From NCBI GenBank assembly GCA_050249955.1, contig JBFWPN010000004.1, forward strand, positions 372,001 through 436,000: DNA of 64,000 nt, given 5' to 3'. Under the pieces are notes generated by a model. It was not told the DNA's origin and searched no databases. It was given only the letters and a program-made list of their open reading frames with translations. Position numbers and translations under genes: made by a program. Every line of letters begins with the position of its first letter. Position 1 is the stretch's first letter. The DNA is from CAVVIG01 sp050249955 (GTDB lineage Bacteria; Acidobacteriota; Vicinamibacteria; Vicinamibacterales; CAVVIG01). Below are positions 9,199-17,694 of the stretch, piece after piece.

Positions 9199-9885
9199 AT
9201 GAAGCGCGCGCTTGCGTTGGCAGTGGCGGGGCTCGTCGTGGCGGCCGGAACGGCTGTGATGGCCCAGCAGCATGGAACCGGTGGCCAGGGAGGCCACGCG
9301 CCCGATCACATGGAGCACAGCTTCGCGGATGCGGAGCGCTACGCGAAATCGTTCGACGACCCGGCGCGTGACGCCTGGCAGATGCCGGACCGTGTCGTTG
9401 CTGCCCTCGGCCTGAAGGCGGGCCAGTCGGTGGCGGACATCGGGGCCGGCACCGGCTACTTCTCGGTCCGCCTCGCGAAGTCGGCCGCGAAGCCGAAGGT
9501 GTTTGCCGTCGACATCGAAGAGAACATGGTGGAGTACATCCGGCATCGCGCCATGCGCGAGGGGCTGTCGAACATCACCGCGGTGAAGGCGGGGGCCGAT
9601 CGCACCAACCTGCCCGAACCGGTCGACGCGGTCCTGATCGTCGACACCTATCACCACATCCCGAACCGGGTGGCCTATTTCACGGCGCTGAAGTCACTCC
9701 TGAAACCGGGTGCCAGGCTGGCCATCGTCGACTTCAAGAAGGACGCGCCTGGTGAGGGGCCGCCGAAGGAGTTCCGGTTCACGCCGGACCAGATCTCGGC
9801 CGAACTGGCCCAGGCCGGCTTCGCGCTCCAGGCGCAGCACGACTTCCTGCCGCGCCAGATGTACCTGATCTACTCGGTCAAGTAG
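9199..9885 (+). CDS. Secreted class I SAM-dependent methyltransferase
   Basis: 228 residues. A signal peptide (to about 25, VMAQQ) is followed by a Rossmann methyltransferase domain: motif I VADIGAGTGYFS, an acidic VFAVDIEE, then VLIVDTYHHIPN and an RLAIVDF strand. All SAM-binding elements are intact. A methyltransferase exported to the periplasm is odd because SAM is cytoplasmic; similar proteins with signal peptides occur in Acidobacteriota. The ATG at 9199 follows a purine-rich GAGGGAGAAAC. It is divergent from the copper receptor. Substrate unknown. Confidence 0.8.
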   Translation: MKRALALAVAGLVVAAGTAVMAQQHGTGGQGGHAPDHMEHSFADAERYAKSFDDPARDAWQMPDRVVAALGLKAGQSVADIGAGTGYFSVRLAKSAAKPKVFAVDIEENMVEYIRHRAMREGLSNITAVKAGADRTNLPEPVDAVLIVDTYHHIPNRVAYFTALKSLLKPGARLAIVDFKKDAPGEGPPKEFRFTPDQISAELAQAGFALQAQHDFLPRQMYLIYSVK

Positions 9886-9996
9886 GCGGGGAGACAGCGC
9901 CGCCCGCTGCGGGACCGTTCGCCCGCAGCGAGTGGCCCGCTGCACCGCGCGCCCGTTCGGCTGCATGACGATTGCGGGCGTCCATCGTCAGTCCGC

Positions 9997-11085
9997 ATGC
10001 TGCGGAGAGTGACGCGCAGCATGTCCGCCGGGCTCACGGCTTCCTGGCACGCCTCGACGAGTGCCCTCATCGCGGCTGCATTGACCTGCGCCGCCTGCGC
10101 ACGGCCGGCGTCGGTTCCGCCACTGCCGCCTCTTGGCCCCAACGCCCCGATCGAACTCGCCGTGCCAGGTGCCACGGCCCTTCGCCCGTCGGTGGCAACC
10201 CAGCCGCCGCTCGTTGCCGTGGCCTTCGGCACGCGCGACACGCGCGGCGCGCTGGTCTACCTCGCGACGAGCGTCGACAACGGCGCCACCTTCTCCCCGC
10301 CCCGTCCCGCCACCGACTATGCGGCCGGCGCCGCCGAGTACGACGACATCCGACTGACCTTCGTGGATGTCGAGGCAGGCGACGCCGGACGTCCACGCCT
10401 GCGCCTCGAATGGCAGGACCGCAACGGGCTCACCGCGTCCCGGCTGCTGGCGCCGTGGGCCCGGCGTCCGATCGAACCGGCATCGCGTCCGACGCAGCGC
10501 CGTGCGAGTGCCATCGCTTCCTGTGAGTCGGACGGCGAGGTACGGCTCGTGGCCGGCCAGGCTGGGGCGGACCCGGTGTCGGTGAATCATGGCCTGACGG
10601 ACCAGGCGTGCCGGTCGCGGGATGCTGCGGCCGTGCTCGACGCCAGGCAGTGGGTGCACGCCGTGTGGTCCGGCGGACAGCCGGGCGGGCACCGTCTGTT
10701 CTATGCCGCGTCGTCCGATCGCCGGTGGTTCGGTGGCGCGCAGACCATCGACAGCGGCGGCCAACCGGCCCACGTGCAGGTGACCACCGACCCCAACGAC
10801 ACCGTCGTTGCCGTCTGGGACCACGAGGTGGACGGCCAGCGCCAGGTGTCGCTGCGGCAGGTCCTGCCCGCGCACCACGGCCCGGCGACGCTCCTCCCCG
10901 TCACACGACTGAGCGACCAGCGGGGTGGCGAGCGGGCGGTGGTGGCCGGTATCAACGGCGGCGTGATCGCCGCCTGGCAGGTGCCGGCCGCTGGCATCGT
11001 CGTCATCCGCCGTGTCGGCCTCGATGCGATCTGCGAAACGACGCCCCCGACGACTGGGGACACGGTCCCTGCGGCGGCACGATGA
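9997..11085 (+). CDS. Lipoprotein with sialidase/BNR-like repeats, unknown function
   Basis: 362 residues. The start may be the internal ATG at 10021, which gives a shorter N-terminus before the lipobox AALTCAAC. The body shows repeated beta-propeller-like strands with Asp-box-like pieces (TSVDNGATF, ASSDRRWFG) as in exo-sialidase-fold proteins, but no catalytic residues can be placed. The stop overlaps the start of the next gene (ATGA), making it the first gene of a coupled run lipoprotein, cytochrome c, PCu(A)C, Sco. A scaffold or sensor role in respiratory copper or cytochrome assembly is a guess from context. Confidence 0.6.
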   Translation: MLRRVTRSMSAGLTASWHASTSALIAAALTCAACARPASVPPLPPLGPNAPIELAVPGATALRPSVATQPPLVAVAFGTRDTRGALVYLATSVDNGATFSPPRPATDYAAGAAEYDDIRLTFVDVEAGDAGRPRLRLEWQDRNGLTASRLLAPWARRPIEPASRPTQRRASAIASCESDGEVRLVAGQAGADPVSVNHGLTDQACRSRDAAAVLDARQWVHAVWSGGQPGGHRLFYAASSDRRWFGGAQTIDSGGQPAHVQVTTDPNDTVVAVWDHEVDGQRQVSLRQVLPAHHGPATLLPVTRLSDQRGGERAVVAGINGGVIAAWQVPAAGIVVIRRVGLDAICETTPPTTGDTVPAAAR

Positions 11086-11453
11086 GGACCGCGATCGCCT
11101 GCCTCGGCCTCGCGCTCGCGGCTTCCGCCTGCACGGCTCCGGCCGCCGGTTCCGCGGCATTCGGCCGTCAGCTCTATGCCGACAACGGCTGCGCGAGCTG
11201 CCACGGGACTGCCGGGCGCGGCGATGGACCGGTGGGGAAGACACTGACCCCACCCCCGCGTGACTTCAAGGACGCGGCCGCCTACCGCAACGGACTCGAT
11301 GAAGAGGCCATCGCGGCGACCCTGTCCCGCGGCATCGACCGCAACGGGGCCAAGATGCCGGCCTTTGCCCACCTCAGTGAGCGCGAGCGGCGTTCGCTCG
11401 CCCTCTTCGTGATCTACCTCCGTGAATCGCCCGACGAAAGGACTGCCCGATGA
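11082..11453 (+). CDS. Single-haem cytochrome c lipoprotein
   Basis: 123 residues. Lipobox ASAC (Cys17), then a class I cytochrome c domain: haem-attachment CASCH (Cys37, Cys40, His41), GRGDGP after it, and a likely distal ligand in KMPAF (Met92). It would be anchored on the periplasmic side of a membrane and carry single electrons. It overlaps the preceding stop by four bases and the following start by four bases, so it belongs to the copper-chaperone operon. The electron partner may be a terminal oxidase or the di-haem peroxidase at the window start; neither is shown by the sequence. Confidence 0.88.
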   Translation: MRTAIACLGLALAASACTAPAAGSAAFGRQLYADNGCASCHGTAGRGDGPVGKTLTPPPRDFKDAAAYRNGLDEEAIAATLSRGIDRNGAKMPAFAHLSERERRSLALFVIYLRESPDERTAR

Positions 11454-11908
11454 TGACCCGACGCTCCTGCCTTCGCACCGCGACCGTCTTCGCCGCCCTC
11501 CTCTTCCTCTCCGGCTCCGCGCCCATGGCGCAGGCACCGATCGTTGCCTCCGATCCGTGGATGCGCGAGCCGATGGCGCGGGCCGAGCAGACCGCCGTCT
11601 TCGTGGTGCTCGAGAACAGGACCCCGGAGAAGCGCCAGCTCGTCTCCGCCACGTCGACGGTGGCCGACCGCGTGGAACTCCACACGATGTCGACCGAGAA
11701 CGGCATGATGCGCATGATGCCGGTGAAGGCCATCGACGTCCCGGCCAACGGCAAGGCCGAACTCCGCCCGGGCAGCTTCCACATCATGCTCTTCGGCCTG
11801 AAGGAACGCCCCGCCTCTGGTGCATCGGTCGACCTGACGCTGACATTCGACAACGGTCAGACCGTGCCGATCAAGGCCGTGGTCCGCAAGCCCGAGGGCA
11901 TGCGGTGA
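11450..11908 (+). CDS. PCu(A)C periplasmic copper chaperone
   Basis: 152 residues with a signal peptide (to about 28, PMAQA). The family copper motif H-x-M ... M-x21-H-x-M is visible as His78/Met80, Met89 and His111/Met113. PCu(A)C proteins bind Cu(I) and deliver it, with Sco, to the CuA or CuB site of cytochrome oxidases. Overlaps at both ends (ATGA with cytochrome c, GTGA with Sco) point to one mRNA. Length is normal for the family. Confidence 0.92.
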   Translation: MMTRRSCLRTATVFAALLFLSGSAPMAQAPIVASDPWMREPMARAEQTAVFVVLENRTPEKRQLVSATSTVADRVELHTMSTENGMMRMMPVKAIDVPANGKAELRPGSFHIMLFGLKERPASGASVDLTLTFDNGQTVPIKAVVRKPEGMR

Positions 11909-12510
11909 GCCGTCCATCACGCCTGGCGCGACTCGCCCTGATGCTGGCCATCGCGGCGTCGGTATCGACTGCCGCCTGCACGTCGTCCGGCCCGACGGGA
12001 ACGGCGGTGGTTCCCATCCTCGAGGGCGGTGGCGAGTTCTCGCTGACCGACCACGACGGCCGCCCGTTCGCGCTCGCCTCCCAGCAGGGCAAGGTGGTGC
12101 TGATCTTCTTCGGCTACACCTTCTGCCCCGACGCCTGCCCGACGACCCTGTCGAAGCTCTCGAGCGTGTACCGCCGTCTGGGCGACGATGCCTCGAAGGT
12201 GAAGACGCTGTACATCTCGGTCGACCCCGAGCGGGACACGCCAGACGTGCTGAAGGCGGACCTGGGCAACTTCCGCATCGACGCCATCGGGCTCACCGGC
12301 TCGAAGGCCGAGATCGATACCGTGGTCCAGCAGTACGGCGCCGCGTACGAAATCGTCCCCACACCGGAGTCGGCGGCGAAGTACACCGTCTCGCACACGA
12401 CCACGCTCTACGCCCTCGACACACGGGGACGCCTGCGGATGAAGTTCCGCTACGAGGCGACGGTGGACGAGATCGCCGACGGGGTCCGGGCCATCCTCGG
12501 CGCAGGCTGA
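11905..12510 (+). CDS. Sco-family copper chaperone / thioredoxin-like lipoprotein
   Basis: 201 residues starting at a GTG that overlaps the upstream stop. Lipobox STAAC (Cys25), then a thioredoxin fold with the Sco motif FCPDACP (Cys74, Cys78), VDPERDTP, and the third copper ligand His164 (TVSHTT). Sco proteins hold copper or reduce the cysteines of subunit II during CuA assembly. Pairing with PCu(A)C is the standard arrangement. A more upstream start in the same frame has no signal sequence and would overlap the PCu(A)C gene. Confidence 0.92.
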   Translation: MSRPSRLARLALMLAIAASVSTAACTSSGPTGTAVVPILEGGGEFSLTDHDGRPFALASQQGKVVLIFFGYTFCPDACPTTLSKLSSVYRRLGDDASKVKTLYISVDPERDTPDVLKADLGNFRIDAIGLTGSKAEIDTVVQQYGAAYEIVPTPESAAKYTVSHTTTLYALDTRGRLRMKFRYEATVDEIADGVRAILGAG

Positions 12511-12595
12511 ACCGCTGCGGGAGGACGTCTCCTGCTACAGTGAAGCCGCGCTCGCGGCTGCACGATTGCCGACATCCCCCGCGGGCGCCGGAACC

Positions 12596-13459
12596 ATGGG
12601 AGTCTGGATCGAAGTTGGCGCCAAGGTGCTCGCCTATGGCGCCACGCTGCTGGTCATTGGCGCGGCGGTGACGCGGCTCTGGCTGCTGCCGCGGGTCGCA
12701 GCCGCCGACAGTTCCGCCCGCCGTGCCGCGGAGGCGGCACTGGCCTCGCTGCAGGTCGGTGCCGCACTGGTGCTGCTTGCGGCGCTGCTCGTGCGCGCCT
12801 TCGGCCACACCGTAGCCGCCTTCGACCTGCCCGATGCACTGCAGCCGGACAACCTGCGGCTGATCGCCTTCGAGAGCCAGTGGGGTGGGTCGTGGAAGCG
12901 GCAGGTGCTGGCGGCCGGCCTCCTGCTGCTCGCATCGATCTGGCTGCGGCTGGAGCGCTCGCGTATGGCCGCCCTCATGGCTGGCGCCATGGCGCTGGTC
13001 ACCGCCGAGGCCCTCACCCTCACCGGTCACGCCGCCTCGTACCCCTATGGCTCCCTGGTCCACGGCTTTCACATCGTCGCCGCAGGCGCCTGGGCGGGCA
13101 CCATCGCCGCCGTGCTCGCGCTGACCGCACCAGCAGTCCGACACCTGCGGTCCCCGCTGCTGCATGCCTTTGCGCCGGTCGCGATGGGGGCTGTCGCCAT
13201 CGTCCTGGCCTCGGGCCTGTTCGCCACCTGGCGTTACCTCGGTGCGCTCTCCAACCTGTGGACGACGACGTACGGCATCGCCCTGCTGATCAAAGTGGTC
13301 TTCGTCGGGGACATGCTGGTGCTGGGCGCCATCAACTGGAGGCGGTTGCGGGCAGGCGGGGGAGGAGAGGCCGTGCCGGTGACCGCGTGGATCGAGGTGG
13401 CCGTGGCGAGCACGGTCGTGCTGATCACCGCCTTCCTGACCGAGACCGAGCATCCGTAG
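12596..13459 (+). CDS. CopD-family membrane protein
   Basis: 287 residues with about eight transmembrane helices and His residues in the membrane region (RAFGHTVAAF, LTGHAAS, LVHGFHIVAAGAWAG), typical of the CopD family of copper transport proteins. The ATG at 12596 is preferred over an upstream TTG because hydrophobic sequence starts directly after it. It follows Sco by 85 bases on the same strand and probably shares its regulation. The role is copper movement across the inner membrane; direction is not certain. Confidence 0.82.
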   Translation: MGVWIEVGAKVLAYGATLLVIGAAVTRLWLLPRVAAADSSARRAAEAALASLQVGAALVLLAALLVRAFGHTVAAFDLPDALQPDNLRLIAFESQWGGSWKRQVLAAGLLLLASIWLRLERSRMAALMAGAMALVTAEALTLTGHAASYPYGSLVHGFHIVAAGAWAGTIAAVLALTAPAVRHLRSPLLHAFAPVAMGAVAIVLASGLFATWRYLGALSNLWTTTYGIALLIKVVFVGDMLVLGAINWRRLRAGGGGEAVPVTAWIEVAVASTVVLITAFLTETEHP

Positions 13460-13473
13460 GCAGCGCGCCGTGG

Positions 13474-13501
13474 CCTGCCCGGTCAGTGCGTGCCGGGCAG
13501 G
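13474..13501. terminator. Shared hairpin between convergent copD and lytTR genes
   Basis: Perfect 9-bp arms CCTGCCCGG / CCGGGCAGG with a 10-base loop. It lies 14 bases after the copD-like stop and covers the 3' end of the convergent LytTR gene. It may terminate both transcripts; no U-tract on either side. Confidence 0.4.
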
Positions 13502-14274
13502 AGACGTTCCTCTACCTTGCGCCGGCGCGAGCGGCTCACCGGAACGCGCGAGCCGTCCGACATGGCCAGCCACGCACCGTCGCTCTGGTCGAACTCCTTC
13601 ACCTCACGCAGGTTGACGATCGCCCCCCGGTGGGCCCGCAGGAAGACCTGCGGATCGAGGCGTTCCTCGAGCGAGGCAAGCGGCACGCGGACGAGGTGTC
13701 GTCCGCGGGTGGAGTGGACCAGCACGTAGTAGTCCTCGGCTTCCACCCAGATGATCTCCTCGGGCTTGAGGACGATGGCCCGGTCGCCAGACTTGAACGC
13801 GAGCCGCGGCGGATAGGCGGGAGCCGTGTCGCGTGGGGCCGGTTCGCGCGCGCCCGATAGCTCCGCCGAGAGGGAAGCCACCTGGTTCGCCAGTTCGCCC
13901 AGGCGGCGCTCACGCACGCGGCGCTTGGCGCGCTCAAGCGCATCGAGCAGCCGCTGGTCCGAGAACGGCTTCATCACGTAGTCCACGGCGCTGACGTCGA
14001 ACGCCCTGGCGGCGTACTGGCTGAAGGCCGTGATGAAGACGATGACCGGACCCGTGTCGTCGATGAGGCGCGCGAGCTGGAGGCCGTCCATGCCGGGCAT
14101 CTCGATGTCGAGGAAGACGATGTGGGGCGCTTCGCGCGTCAGCAGATCCGGGACGCTGGCCGCCTCCGCACATTCGACGACGGACTCGACCTCGGCATCG
14201 CGGCGGACGAGTGCCGCGACCATGCCGCGGGCCAGCGGCTCGTCGTCCACGACGACCACACGGAAACCGTTCAC
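13483..14274 (-). CDS. LytTR-family response regulator
   Basis: 263 residues from a GTG at 14274. Receiver domain (about 4-120) with acidic pocket VVVDDEP, phospho-acceptor in FLDIEMPGMDG and Lys in YVMKPFSD. After a linker comes a LytTR DNA-binding domain (about 160-260) with RLAFKSGDRAIVL, WVEAEDYYVLVH and FLRAHRGAIVNL. The start overlaps the stop of the upstream sensor kinase (GTGA), so kinase and regulator are coupled. LytTR regulators bind imperfect direct repeats; the targets cannot be seen here. Confidence 0.92.
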   Translation of the reverse strand: MNGFRVVVVDDEPLARGMVAALVRRDAEVESVVECAEAASVPDLLTREAPHIVFLDIEMPGMDGLQLARLIDDTGPVIVFITAFSQYAARAFDVSAVDYVMKPFSDQRLLDALERAKRRVRERRLGELANQVASLSAELSGAREPAPRDTAPAYPPRLAFKSGDRAIVLKPEEIIWVEAEDYYVLVHSTRGRHLVRVPLASLEERLDPQVFLRAHRGAIVNLREVKEFDQSDGAWLAMSDGSRVPVSRSRRRKVEERLLPGTH

Positions 14275-15446
14275 GCGGACACCCTCTGGCGTGCCTCGTC
14301 CCGTTCGGCGGGCAGGCGGACAGTGACAACGGTCCCGCCCGGCGAGGCCGGGTCGACGCGGAGGCTCGCTGCCGGGCCGTAGAGCTGCTGCAGGCGGACC
14401 CGGATGTTGCGCAGGCCGGTGCCGGCGTGACGGTCCAGGTCGAAGCCCGGCAGGAGGCCAGCCCCGTCGTCGGTGACCGACAGCGCGAGCGTGCCGTCCT
14501 TCACGGCGGCCGTGATATCGAGGCAGGCGCGTCCGGGCTTGCGCGCGATGCCGTGGCGGAGCGCGTTCTCGACCAGCGGCTGGAGCAGGAAGCTCGGCAC
14601 CGCCAGCGGGCGGGCCTCGGGCGCCACGTCGAAGCGGACGTCGAGACGATCGCCGAAGCGGGCGCCCTGCAGGTCGAGGTACTGCTTCACGAAGTCGAGC
14701 TCGGTCCCCAGCGTCGTCAGGTGGTCCGGCGGGCGGTCGATGGTGGCCCGCATGAGCGCGCCCAGCCCGAGCAGCATGTCGAGCGCCTTCTCGTTGGCCT
14801 GCATCCGGATGAGCGCTGCAATGGAGTTCAGCGTGTTGAACAGGAAGTGCGGCTGGATTTCCAGGCGGAGCGCCTCGAGGTTGGCACGCGCGAGCTCGGC
14901 CTCGAGCCGCGATTCGCGCAGGGCCGACCGCCGGGCCCGCTCGCTCACGGCCACGGCGCGGCCAGCCACCAGCAGCATGGCGAACACCAGGACGTCGGTG
15001 GCGAACTGTGACTCGAACTGCGAGCGGAAGGCCACCGCGAAGTCCGTGACGACCACCGGCACGAACGGTCGCAGCCAGATGGACAGCAGTGCGGTGATGG
15101 CGATGTGCGCGGGGATCGTCACCACCGCGTAACCGACGACGATGCCCCACGCCTGGAGCCGGGGCACGTGCAGGTTCTGCAGGCGGGCTGCAGCGCGCAG
15201 CACGACCGGGGCGAACAGCGCCCAGAGGCCGGCCACGCTGAGCTGCCACCAGAGAATCCGCCAGAACGAATGCCCGTGGCCGAGCATCGACAGGTAGGTC
15301 TGGGCTGTCACCGACAGCGCCACGAACACGGCACAGGCCGCGCCGATGAGCAGGATCCGGCCGTTCGAGAGCGACGCGAGGGGATCCGCGGCGTCGTGTC
15401 CCGGGCCGTCCGACGGCATCACGTCCTCTGGGGCGCTCATGGTCAT
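14271..15446 (-). CDS. LytS-type sensor histidine kinase
   Basis: 391 residues from the ATG chosen at 15446; 15440 is also possible. Five or so transmembrane helices (about 30-165) are followed by a coiled linker and the His_kinase domain with LEIQPHFLFNTLNSI, where the His is the phosphorylation site. A HATPase_c domain follows (LVENALRHG, DDGAGLLPG, GTGLRNIRVRL). This matches LytS/YehU-type kinases that act with LytTR regulators, and its partner is the next gene. The signal sensed is unknown. Confidence 0.9.
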   Translation of the reverse strand: MTMSAPEDVMPSDGPGHDAADPLASLSNGRILLIGAACAVFVALSVTAQTYLSMLGHGHSFWRILWWQLSVAGLWALFAPVVLRAAARLQNLHVPRLQAWGIVVGYAVVTIPAHIAITALLSIWLRPFVPVVVTDFAVAFRSQFESQFATDVLVFAMLLVAGRAVAVSERARRSALRESRLEAELARANLEALRLEIQPHFLFNTLNSIAALIRMQANEKALDMLLGLGALMRATIDRPPDHLTTLGTELDFVKQYLDLQGARFGDRLDVRFDVAPEARPLAVPSFLLQPLVENALRHGIARKPGRACLDITAAVKDGTLALSVTDDGAGLLPGFDLDRHAGTGLRNIRVRLQQLYGPAASLRVDPASPGGTVVTVRLPAERDEARQRVSA

Positions 15447-15728
15447 CTGGAATCTACTGGCTGAACTCACGGTCCGCAAGACTGCAGCGTGACGTTCGCT
15501 GCGCACCAGCGACCGTTCGCGGCAGATTCCAGCGTCCTCGCTGCAAATGTCTGAGAAAGCGCGCCCTTCCTGCCCAGTAGTCCCGAAAACATGCGGATTC
15601 TGGCGCGGTCAGCCGGAGCGTTCCCGCACTCTTCTCCAGGCCTGCTCCGCGCTGCCCTTCAACATCACGGCGGGCGTGACGACGAGCCGGGGCACGGCCG
15701 GCCGTCTGGTCGTGAATGGGGACGTACA

Positions 15729-16319
15729 ATGCCAGACGTCATGGCACACGCGTCCGTCGTCCGTGCGCTGGTTCGTGTCCTGTCGCTGGTCGTGCTCCTC
15801 TCGGTGCCGGCCAGGGCCCATGCGCAGACCATCACGCTCTTTGCCGGGTATCCCTACGGTGAAGATGCCGGGTGCCAGCAGGCCACGTCCTGCGAGGATC
15901 GGACGTCGGCGCTCGGCGTCGTGCTGGGGGGTGGGCGCAGCTTCCTCGGGTTCGAGCAGGAGTTCGCGTACGTCCGCAACTTCTTCGGAAAGGACCCGGC
16001 CCAGTCGACGAGCGTGCTCACCGTCATGTCGAACGCCACGATTGGCCCGCGAATCGGCTACGTCCGGCCGTTCGGCCTGATCGGCATCGGGCTGGTGAAG
16101 ACACGCGTGACGCTCACGCTCGACGACCTGGCCAGGAGCGACACGTCGGCGGGGTGGGACGTAGGCGGCGGGCTGGAGATCGCCGGCCGTCACGCGGGGC
16201 TGCGGGTCGACATCCGCCGGTTCCACGGCCTGAGTGACGTCCCACTGCTGTTGTACCCGGTCGAGAACCTCGACCTGGACTTCTCTCGCGCGACCGCCGG
16301 CCTCGTCCTGCGGTTCTGA
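15729..16319 (+). CDS. Small outer-membrane beta-barrel protein
   Basis: 196 residues. A signal peptide (to about 33, ARAHAQ) is followed by alternating hydrophobic/polar strands and a C-terminal Phe (TAGLVLRF) typical of outer-membrane barrels. Two cysteines near the mature N-terminus (GCQQATSC) could form a disulfide. The ATG at 15729 has GGGGAC upstream; ATG 15741 is an alternative. Function unknown. It is divergent from the LytS/LytTR pair and could be one of its targets. Confidence 0.65.
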   Translation: MPDVMAHASVVRALVRVLSLVVLLSVPARAHAQTITLFAGYPYGEDAGCQQATSCEDRTSALGVVLGGGRSFLGFEQEFAYVRNFFGKDPAQSTSVLTVMSNATIGPRIGYVRPFGLIGIGLVKTRVTLTLDDLARSDTSAGWDVGGGLEIAGRHAGLRVDIRRFHGLSDVPLLLYPVENLDLDFSRATAGLVLRF

Positions 16320-16325
16320 CCCGGG

Positions 16326-17339
16326 TCAGGCAACCGCTTCGCGCCGGCGCTCGGTCCAGCTGTGCAGCGTGCGAATGTAGCTGGCGCGCTGGAAGGCGTT
16401 GGCATCTGCAGCGTCGGCGAAGCTGACCCGGCCCTTCATGGCCGCCACATTCTCGAACTGATGCAGCCGGAGGAACTCCAGCAGCCGCTCGCGCATCAGG
16501 CTGAAGTAGGCCGGGCCTTCGCGCAGGATGGCAGACACCATCTGTACCGCGTCGGCCCCCGCGAGCACCGCCTTCACCCCGTCGATCGGCCTGGCGACGC
16601 CGCCGGTGATCGCCAGCGACGCGCGAATGCGCCCGTGGAGCAGTGCCACCCACTGCAGGCGGAGCGGCAGTTCGGCGTGCGTGGACAGCTCGAGGTGCGG
16701 ACGCACCGTCAGCGTGACCAGGTCGATGTCGGGCTGGTAGAAGCGGTTGAACAGCACCAGGCCGTCCACCCCGGCATCGTCGAGCCGGTGAGCGAGGTGA
16801 CCGAGCGTGGTGAAGTAGGGCGACAGCTTCACGGCAACCGGAATCCGCAGCGTCCGCTTCAGCTCGAGGACCAGATCGCGCAGGTCGGTCTCCACTGCGA
16901 GTGAGGAGCGGCGGGGGTCGGAGATGACGTCGTACAGGTTCACCTCGAGCGCGTCGGCACCGGCCTGCTCGATCCGCGTGGCGAACTGCAGCCACGACTC
17001 GCTGGTCGTGCCGTTCAGCGAGGCCATCACGGGGATGTGGAGGGCAGACTTCAGCCGCCGGATGTGCTCGAGGTAGCCGTCCGGGGTCAGTGTGTACTGG
17101 GCCGGGAGCGGGAACTGCGCGAGGGCGGCCGTGAACTCGGCGTCCGCCGGGTCGCGGTGCCGGATCTCGCCACGGGCCTCCATCGTGATCTGCTCCTCGA
17201 ACAGCGAGCGCAGGACCAGCCCGGCCGCCCCGCCGTCTTCGAGGCGTCGAGCCGTGTCGAGCTGGTCGGGCAGCGGAGAGGCGCCGGCGATGAACGGGTG
17301 GGCGAGCGTCAGTCCCAGATAGCTGGTGGAGAGGTCCAT
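16326..17339 (-). CDS. Dihydroorotate dehydrogenase-like flavoprotein
   Basis: 337 residues forming a TIM barrel of the class 1 PyrD type (AHPFIAGASP, VMASLNGTT, IPVAVKLSPYFT, ITGGVARPIDGVKAVLAGADAVQM). The canonical SCPN-like substrate/FMN segment is replaced by EVNLYDV, so it is probably not the pyrimidine enzyme. Such proteins are annotated as dihydroorotate dehydrogenase-like and often sit away from pyr genes, as here. The ATG at 17339 has GGGAGGG nine bases upstream. Substrate unknown. Confidence 0.85.
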   Translation of the reverse strand: MDLSTSYLGLTLAHPFIAGASPLPDQLDTARRLEDGGAAGLVLRSLFEEQITMEARGEIRHRDPADAEFTAALAQFPLPAQYTLTPDGYLEHIRRLKSALHIPVMASLNGTTSESWLQFATRIEQAGADALEVNLYDVISDPRRSSLAVETDLRDLVLELKRTLRIPVAVKLSPYFTTLGHLAHRLDDAGVDGLVLFNRFYQPDIDLVTLTVRPHLELSTHAELPLRLQWVALLHGRIRASLAITGGVARPIDGVKAVLAGADAVQMVSAILREGPAYFSLMRERLLEFLRLHQFENVAAMKGRVSFADAADANAFQRASYIRTLHSWTERRREAVA

Positions 17340-17494
17340 CGAAGCACCCTCCCGTGATGCTGCGGATGCCAGGAGAGGGTGCAAGTACGCTGCCCCGCAC
17401 AACGAGCCGGAATCGGCCCTGGCGTGGCGATCGCGGGTGGCGCGGACGGGGAATGGCCGGCGGTCCGCCGGGAATCCGGCGTTCCGACGCGGGC

Positions 17495-17500
17495 TATACT
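17495..17500 (+). promoter_or_regulatory. Possible -10 element for the 39-residue basic protein gene
   Basis: TATACT, five of six matches to the sigma-70 -10 consensus, 75 bases before the start codon at 17575. No convincing -35 hexamer is found 16-18 bases upstream, so the call rests on the hexamer and its position. Confidence 0.3.
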
Positions 17501-17574
17501 GGCCGCTGCAGCTTTGCTGAGCGCCTCGGCCGTCCCGGCCGTCGCCTCATCGGGCCTTGTCAGGTCGAGGTTTC

Positions 17575-17694
17575 ATGTCCAAGCGCAATGGCAACCGCAG
17601 CAAGTTCCACATCGATCGCAAGCGCCGGTTGGCGCTCCGCGCCCGCATGCGCGCGCTCAAGGCTGCGCTGCTCCCGCCCAAGGCCAGGGCCTAG
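17575..17694 (+). CDS. 39-residue highly basic small protein
   Basis: An ATG with a 40-codon frame encodes MSKRNGNRSKFHIDRKRRL followed by repeated Arg/Lys/Ala/Leu and a PPKARA tail. Around 16 of 39 residues are Arg or Lys, and two helical basic stretches are likely. That composition resembles small ribosome- or nucleic-acid-associated proteins, but I cannot name a family. It sits between divergent promoters with a -10-like TATACT upstream, and its TAG stop overlaps by antisense the stop of the convergent VOC gene. Short length limits certainty that it is expressed. Confidence 0.5.
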   Translation: MSKRNGNRSKFHIDRKRRLALRARMRALKAALLPPKARA

